Of a stretch of DNA of 64,000 nt, positions 58,203-64,000 are shown in pieces. The stretch is from Lactarius indigo (taxonomy: Eukaryota; Basidiomycota; Agaricomycetes; Russulales; Russulaceae), in contig JAFKAC010000020.1 in assembly GCA_025766275.1 (NCBI GenBank), forward strand, positions 248,001-312,000, read 5' to 3'. Position 1 is the first letter of the stretch, and the number at the start of each line of letters is the position of its first letter. The notes beneath the pieces are model-generated. The model had not been told where the DNA came from. It made no database searches and was given only the letters and a program-made list of their open reading frames with translations. The position numbers and the translations under genes are program-made.

Positions 58203-59049
58203 ATGGCAAACCTTGTGCGCTCTGCAAAACCAGGCAGTGACTGGAAGTACAGTGACTTGGATTCGTATAACATTCAGATTCGTAATGTTCACACCCAAGA
58301 ATTCTTTGGTGTTCCCCATCTACCACCCCCCGCAGTCAACCCCATCATCCTCAATCATGTCAGCGCACCTGTTGGCTTACCCCTGCCAAAGGATGATCGC
58401 CTTTTCTTTCGGTATCTACTTGCTGCTACCCGCGTTGACACGATTCACGAAGAGCTTATTCACGACTTTATGCGTCACCTCCTGAGTGGGCTTTTACACC
58501 TCGATGAGATTGATCGTATAATGAATCAACGCGTGGACCTTCGTTTTGTCATGAGTGGGAAGCTGGTTTGTGCCGAGCCTGACTTTGCAGTGTGGTACTC
58601 AGAGCGCCCTATCCCGAGCCATATCCTTCTCGTTCAACAAGACAAGGTGAGTCTCTCACACTTACCACAGCTGAACACCGCTGATTCCTACAAAGGGGCC
58701 GCTGTCTCCGGGTCAAGCAGAGCCTCAGCTAGTGGCTGGGGCTCTTGGAGCATTTCACACCGACAATTCTTGCCGCATTGCAATGGGGTTCCCTCCATCA
58801 CCTTCCAGAAGGTATTTTGGAATTATCATGGTTGGGGTTGCTCCACGTTTCTACAAGATCACTATTACACAAGCTCTTTGTGACGTGGTTAGGCTTGCCC
58901 AGTTTCCTGCTGAGGAAACCATTGTCCAGTGTTTCACCCCTCCTGTTGCAAACACGGCCAATTTTCTCACGCTGCATCAGGGCATGCTGCCACTTGATAA
59001 CAGGCGTATCTGCTTCCAATGTTTTGAGGCATTGAGAACTCTACTCTGA
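58203..59049 (+). CDS. Conserved uncharacterised basidiomycete protein
   Basis: I recognise the pattern from hypothetical proteins repeated in Polyporales genomes but know no function. Exons 58203-58646 and 58696-59049 join in phase to 265 residues; the acceptor CAAAG at 58695 restores PLSPGQAEPQLVAGA. Seen: MANLVRSAKPGSDW start, SYNIQIRNVHTQEFFGV, a central DEIDRIMNQRVDL helix, DFAVWYSERPIPSHILLVQ, and a C-terminal FYKITITQALCDVV, RRICFQCFEALRTLL end. No signal peptide or membrane helix, so probably cytosolic or nuclear. The mixture of conserved acidic and aromatic residues in the middle recalls a nuclease-like fold, but that is speculation. Open throughout. Confidence 0.75.
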
Positions 59050-59160
59050 TGTATTTAGTTTTGCGTACTTGTGGGATTGTTTTAATGTTATGCCTAGGTC
59101 TCGGATCTGTACGGAATGGCGGGTGTCAGTGGAGTTACAAGGCCATCCCAGCTTTATTGC
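59050..59160. other. Short spacer
   Basis: 3' flank of the 58.2 kb gene merging into the remnant of family-2 copy d. Confidence 0.4.
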
Positions 59161-59600
59161 CCATGTCTGACACTGCCACCGCATCTAATAATCTCGCACT
59201 CGAAGACACAGCCCTCTGCTTTGTTACATGCCAGGGAACAAGGACCGTGGCACCTCTAATTCTCTCAAGGCATCGTCATTGGGCTGGAGCGTGGGTCTGC
59301 GAGATAGGTGCGACATACTAATGATTCTACCGTCGTTGAGCTAACTGCTTCTGACCATTCACTTGGCCCAACCTTCGGAACATCAAAAAGCGATCAAGAA
59401 GGACACGGCGGTAATCAGTCGGTGTGTATGGATGCTACGCTACCCTGTTTGGCTACATATTGTTCAACATGACGACGGTACCCTCCATCGCATCGCAAAC
59501 CGAAGGCCATCTTAACCTACATGGACCGATCAGCCGCATCGACGACTTTGGATTGGGTCGCAGCCTACTCGCAGGAATGTCAGTTGCAATTTTGTGAGTA
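59161..59600 (+). pseudogene. Family-2 membrane protein, copy d, decayed
   Basis: Begins MSDTATASNNLALEDT from ATG 59164, which suggests how the intact gene starts, then loses the frame. The middle is recognisable only as nucleotide words (CATCAAAAAGCGATCAAGAAGG, GGATTGGGTCGCAG) and the block before the LLAV helix is rearranged. Confidence 0.65.
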
Positions 59601-59619
59601 ATCTTATACGCATGTGTCT

Positions 59620-60180
59620 CCTGCCCGTGCTGTAATTCACACTCGTAAAGTACAGACTCGAATTGGGTTGTTTAACTTACGCACACAGCTCTGCGCGCTT
59701 CCAGGTTTAGGTATGCTCTAGTTTCTGCATATTTTGTTGACGGTGTGAAGAAAGGTTGGGCGGGCAACCCTAGTTACGTCTCGATACGACAGATGACTTT
59801 TTCGAAGATTCAATTGAAGTTCGCAACACAGAAGGTCCGTCCAAGGGTTCACCAAATAAACGCCACGACTCGCTGTCAAGAAAGGTAACAGAACCCACAA
59901 GCGGTGACTATGTGCCACATAATCATGATGTCGCCCAACAAGTACTGGGCTTCCTAATATTGCCACACGGCGCTTGTGCGCGGACTCTGGCAGACAAAAG
60001 AAGTTTTTAAGTAGTCTTCAGCCTCAACATTGACATGTTTCGAACCACACTCCCGGACGTGATGGACGCTCCAGAAATCGCCATGGAGAAAAGAGTCGAG
60101 TAAGTGACAGGGTGGTATCAACAATGCTCCGTCTCCTGGGAACGATATTCTCTAAACAGCCAGCTCTCATACTTTGTAAA
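59620..60180 (+). repeat. Akr1-type 5' segment, copy R3
   Basis: Third copy of the R1/R2 segment. The exon-1 remnant at 60061 (GTGATGGACGCTCC..) has an early stop. No ankyrin exon follows; the chitinase gene's 3' end comes next. Confidence 0.65.
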
Positions 60181-60354
60181 TATTATTTATGGTATAGAAA
60201 ATATCGATATGGTCTTGACTTTGGTGATAGAAGCGGGGGTTTGGGGGTGCAGCCCCCAACATGCTGAAGCAACCTGTGCCGGAGGCATGGTGCTGAGGCT
60301 TGTTGGTAAGTAAAACGCGAAACATCGATCAAACGGACGGAGAAACCCGAAGTC

Positions 60355-61987
60355 TTAGTAGGCTGATTGCTCAACTGCTGAGTTGATAGCATCAAGCAGG
60401 ATGTCCTTCGAGTCACCGCCAGCCTCCCACAACGCAAACCCGGCGAGGCCCTCGTTTTTGATGTACTGGCCTTTGGCGGCTGTCCCAAAAGGGGCGGATT
60501 AACGGACACCCTCCTAATAAGAATTGAAAATGCGGCGTACCAAATGAGGCGGCATTATCAAAGGACACCATCACCTCCGAAGTGGAATTGTAGACGTACG
60601 GCTGAGAGGAAAAAGAGCCGTCAGCAAATCAATGGATTGCAGCCAGGGTTTCATAGGGTACGCACCGTCTTGGTGCAATTATCAAATGCATACTTGATGC
60701 CGTTGGCAACGGTCCCGTCGCCCTTGAGGAATCCGGCAACGATTAAACCCCAGAAGTTGAAGACGCCACTGACAACGTTCGGATTGCCACACACATCAGC
60801 GCCTGGCGCAGTGTCGTCCCATTCGTCCCCCGCGGGTTGCTGAGATTTGTCGAATGGAGCGTACAGTACGATATTACCCGACGCATCGAGGGCACTGCTT
60901 TGGCTGACATGGTAAGAGTGCCCGTACGATGCGACACCCAAGATAATCTGCTCGCGCGGAAAACCAGCGGTACTCCAAGCCTTGACGGCCAAAATAGCAG
61001 AGCCAGCCTGATCACTGGAAGGGGCACAAGAGTCGTCCAATGGGGCGTTGGGCCCAACGCTGTTGGACCAAGCGCCCCAAACATCATAGTTCATAACCTC
61101 TGTACAATGTTACCGGTCAAACAAGTTCAAATGGAAAGGTGAGGAATAGCAAACCGATGTAGTTGAGGACCTTCGCAAACTCGGAGACGTCCGACATGGG
61201 GTTACCGTCAGAGCCAACAAATGGTGTGAGGGACACTGCAGCCGAGATGATCAAGTTATGTGCGCCGTCTTGGCGGCGAAGTGTTTGCAAGAAGGAGAGG
61301 AAATTGGCGCTATCATCCGCAGATATGGTGTTGCAACCGATTCCTTGCTTATTAGGAAATTCCCAGCTTCAGAACAAGTGGATAAAATCAGATCTCGAAA
61401 CATTGAAACAGATCAAGATAAACGCACTCGAATTCGACCCCGTCTAGATTGTACGTTGACACTAAGTTCATGACTGCTTGAGCGAAGGCCGTCCGGTTCG
61501 CATCGGTGGCTACAGCAGAAGAAAAGTACTGCGAGCCAGTCCAACCTCCGATAGATATGATGGGATGGACGTGCTAGGATATTGTGAGGGACGGGGGTGG
61601 AAGAATACGGAATGACATACTTTATCATGGGCAACCTGCACAAACTGGGGCAGCAACTCTTTATCAGAATCTGAAAGACCAATAACGTTGACGTCTGGGG
61701 TTGTCAACCTGTGGAAGGATAAATGAAGTCTCAGATAATGTGTTTTTTCACAGCACTCACGCGAAGGCGTAGATGACGTTGGTATATTTAGACCAACTGA
61801 CATCTTGCAAGGTAAAATTGCTACTATGCCATGAAGCATACCATGTTGCGGCCACGGGTTTTGAGTGACCGCCTGACACGGCGGACAAGCGGTGTGAGAG
61901 AGAACGGTGGCTTGGGGTGACCATACTGCAGGTCGGAACAACCCAAAGCAGCTGGGCGAGCAGAAAAAAGTCGAACCGAGAGAACAT
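60355..61987 (-). CDS. Secreted GH18 chitinase
   Basis: Endo-type hydrolase of chitin beta-1,4 bonds, secreted or wall-associated. Seven exons join in phase to 430 residues: 61987-61761, 61708-61621, 61573-61428, 61366-61155, 61099-60666, 60601-60541, 60479-60355. Seen: an N-terminal signal peptide (MFSRFDFFLLAQLLWVVPTC), AATWYASWHSSNF, TNVIYAFA, ISIGGWTGSQYFS, the active-site strand LDGVEFDWEFPN spanning the exon 3/4 junction (residues about 147-158), VMNYDVWGAWS, and the C-terminal GFALWEAGGDS. In the DxxDxDxE motif the middle aspartate is glutamate (D-G-V-E-F-D-W-E); the catalytic acid is present. I believe this variant occurs in other basidiomycete chitinases. No carbohydrate-binding module or GPI signal. 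The start could also be the in-frame ATG 51 bp upstream, but the signal peptide fits 61987. Confidence 0.92.
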
Positions 61988-62570
61988 TGCCGTGGGTATA
62001 GGGGAGGTGGAACGGTGAAGTTTTGTTTTGCCACGCAACTAGGCTTTATGTACCGAGTGACAAGTCTCCATGTGGCGTAAAGAAAAACTAAGGGGTGGTA
62101 CCAGGACTTTAAAAGCCAATTAGAGTACGCGGCTTGGTACGCGGAGCAACATCCGACAACAAAAAACGGCGATCTCCTGTTTCCGAGATTGTGTCAAAGA
62201 AGTCAGCATATAGAGACCGTGACGTTGACCGGGTCTTGTGAGACTACGAGTTAGTGTACACTGCCAGTTGTCACTGGACCCTCTGACGGGAGTTTTGACG
62301 GCCCGCACTAAGTTAGCCGCGTGTCAACCTAATTTAGGTGCCCTTACCATATCGATCCAGTGTTGGATGTTATTATTTTGCCAATATTGGGCAAGCCCCG
62401 TCTGAGGGATCACTGGCAGGTTTATGACATCCAAGCGGTGATATCTGGGCCCTGTTCCAGTGTTGGGCTCAGGGTCTGGGTGGGACCGAGCGGGGTGCTG
62501 AGCAGGGGTCTTTCATGGGCTGGGTGGCCGTGGTACCTCATATTGGTCAGTATGTTCTCAATCTTGTTAA
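61988..62570. other. Chitinase promoter region and spacer
   Basis: No gene recognised. A plus frame at 62360-62611 is open but without family features. The second copy of the 1-kb direct repeat begins near 62570. Confidence 0.5.
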
Positions 62571-63560
62571 CGTCGTTAAAATTACTGAGCGTCTTGATGA
62601 GCGCGGATTGAGGCACATGTCTGACGTAATCCAAAATTCGTAGGCGCTCACGCTTGTCATGTGTGCCTGAGACTGACTCGCTGTACACAAACCCACTCTA
62701 GTGACTCTATGCTCGGTGGAACAGAACATATCCTTCGAAGCATAACGCACGCAACTCCAATGAGCCCCTCTGTCGGAACGAGTTTTCAAGGGTTCCCAAC
62801 TTCGATTAGGTCCCACTATCGGCGGGTTCTACTTCGAATCTTTGGTCCATTCGCCACATCCTCGTATTGCACAAGAAAAAGATGGTTATCATAGCCGAAA
62901 CGGTGCCAGTAGAACTATAAAGGTATGCCCCCATTCACAGCAATACTACCGTGGCCCAACAAACTCGCACTCGAAGACACAGGCCCTTTCAGCGAATCGG
63001 ATTTTTTTAGATGCCAGGGAACGAGGATTGCTCTTCAGAACCAGCTTCCCGAGGGGTATCATCATCGGATCGGTGCGTGGGTTTAGTCGCGAGGTAGGTG
63101 CTACATGATGATTCTACTGCTGGTGGAGCTGATTATCTCCTTCGGAACGTCAAAAGCGACCAAGAAGGATATGGCGATGACCTTTCGGCGGACGTGGACG
63201 CTGCACCACCCCCACTCGGGGTCAATCTGACGGGTTACAGGCTTCTCAACATGGCGACAGTATTCTCCTTTGGTATCACAAAGGGCATCCTAACCTACAT
63301 GGGCCAATCAACCGCACCGACGACATTGGATTGGGTCGGAGGAGCGCTGCTGGCAGTTGCGTGAGTCAATTTTGTCTTTCACTCGCGGTGACCAGAGGCA
63401 CTTTCTGAGATTTCGACGACGTAAAGTCTATACTGGATCGGCCTTTACGAACAAGAAAACGCAAAGAAGTGGGGATGGTTCTTCCAAGTCGATTTAGCGC
63501 CCGGGATCGGTTATTGCGCAAAGCGTGTCGTTGGAGGGGGTAAGCACACTCACACCTCGC
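62570..63560 (+). repeat. One-kilobase direct repeat, second copy
   Basis: Partner of 56640-57660. This copy keeps the normal splice donor and continues into an intact downstream part of the gene. Confidence 0.8.
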
Positions 63561-64000
63561 TGGCCATGCTGCGCTAATATTGACGCGAACGAACGAACGG
63601 ACATACAGTCATGGGAATACTATTCTCCCTCCGCGGTACGCTTGCCATCACCTCGCTCAGTAGCTTGCCCGTGTTTCTACTTGCCCACTTTGTCTCCCAT
63701 GTCCCTGTTGACGCTTGGTTGGGGGTTTACGTCGGCTTCACTATCTGTGCACAATTTCTCTGGCATTGGGTCGGTGCACTTGTATGCGTAAATGCTTCTA
63801 ACGTTGACGAACTTGACCTGTTCCCGTAGACCCGACGAGTTCGAGCACGGGTCTGGGGATGGCAGCGTGTCATGAGCTTTATGGATGACTACGGACCTGG
63901 TGCACCTCTTGCGGAACAACATGGTGGGCACGGACTCCTTACTTTACTTTCTCGGCGCAATCTCTAACTATTTCGTTTAGAGTGGTTCGGTGCGATGGGA
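62926..64000 (+). CDS. Family-2 membrane protein, copy e, runs off the window
   Basis: The part from about 63195 to the window end is open across exon junctions: PPPLGVNLTGYRLLNMATVF, TTLDWVGGALLAV, then (acceptor CGTAAAG at 63427) LYWIGLYEQENAKKWGWF, APGIGYCAKRVVGG, VMGILFSLRGTLAITSLSS, VDAWLGVYVGFTICAQFLW, RRVRARVWGWQR, MDDYGPGAPLAEQHEWFGAM. Predicted helices: four within the window. The 5' part (NKLALEDTGPFSESDFF) is shifted by an extra C near 62953 and a short T run at 63001-63008 compared with copy a, so the N-terminus is doubtful. This is the best-preserved copy of the family here. Confidence 0.7.

Noticed and set aside
1..64000. tRNA genes, rRNA, CRISPR arrays, LTR or DNA transposons, telomere repeats
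   Set aside because: I looked for GGTTCGA-type B boxes, repeat-spacer patterns, terminal repeats with transposase or reverse-transcriptase motifs, and TTAGGG runs. Nothing convincing was found by eye.

Overview
The window is nuclear DNA from a filamentous basidiomycete, most likely an Agaricomycete with Polyporales-like gene families. The genes are split by many 45-70 nt introns with GT..AG ends and CTAAC/CTGAC-type branch sites. The protein families (fungal_trans regulator, Ubinuclein/Hpc2, Nuf2, eEF1B-gamma, F-box/LRR, GH18 chitinase, Akr1-like ankyrin/DHHC, DUF6534-type membrane proteins) are those of mushroom-forming fungi. I saw no tRNA, rRNA, CRISPR or intact transposon.

Layout. (1) 1-13.7 kb is conserved: the 3' part of a fungal_trans regulator, a long-chain acyl-CoA synthetase (minus), an HIR-complex Hpc2/Ubinuclein subunit (minus), a 3 kb gap without a recognised gene, and the kinetochore gene NUF2 (plus). 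(2) 15.1-18.4 kb is an inverted repeat of about 1.4 kb arms, each carrying a copy of a small membrane/helical protein gene and each broken at a different base. (3) 19.2-20.8 kb holds a small heat-shock protein gene with one frameshift and an unrecognised single-span membrane protein gene. (4) 22-45.6 kb is an array of seven paralogous 12-exon genes for predicted seven-helix DUF6534-type proteins: six on plus, one inverted, plus an inverted stub. The copies share 5' and 3' flanks. (5) 45.9-50.1 kb has intact eEF1B-gamma and a large F-box/LRR gene. (6) 50.4-64 kb is a second duplication zone. It contains five copies or remnants of another membrane-protein family, three copies of an Akr1-type first exon of which one leads into a full ankyrin-DHHC gene whose catalytic motif is degraded, an uncharacterised conserved gene at 58.2 kb, and a secreted GH18 chitinase.

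The conserved genes serve unrelated core functions and form no pathway. The accessory part is organised by duplication: whole units (promoter, gene, 3' flank) have been copied in direct and inverted orientation, and copies range from fully open to debris. The most notable item is the DUF6534 array, because exon structure including three 27-nt micro-exons is kept in every full copy while promoters and C-terminal tails diverge.

Exon models were derived by eye from reading-frame phase and splice-site consensus, so single junctions may be off. Single-base frameshifts in the acyl-CoA synthetase and Hsp20 genes may be sequence errors rather than biology.
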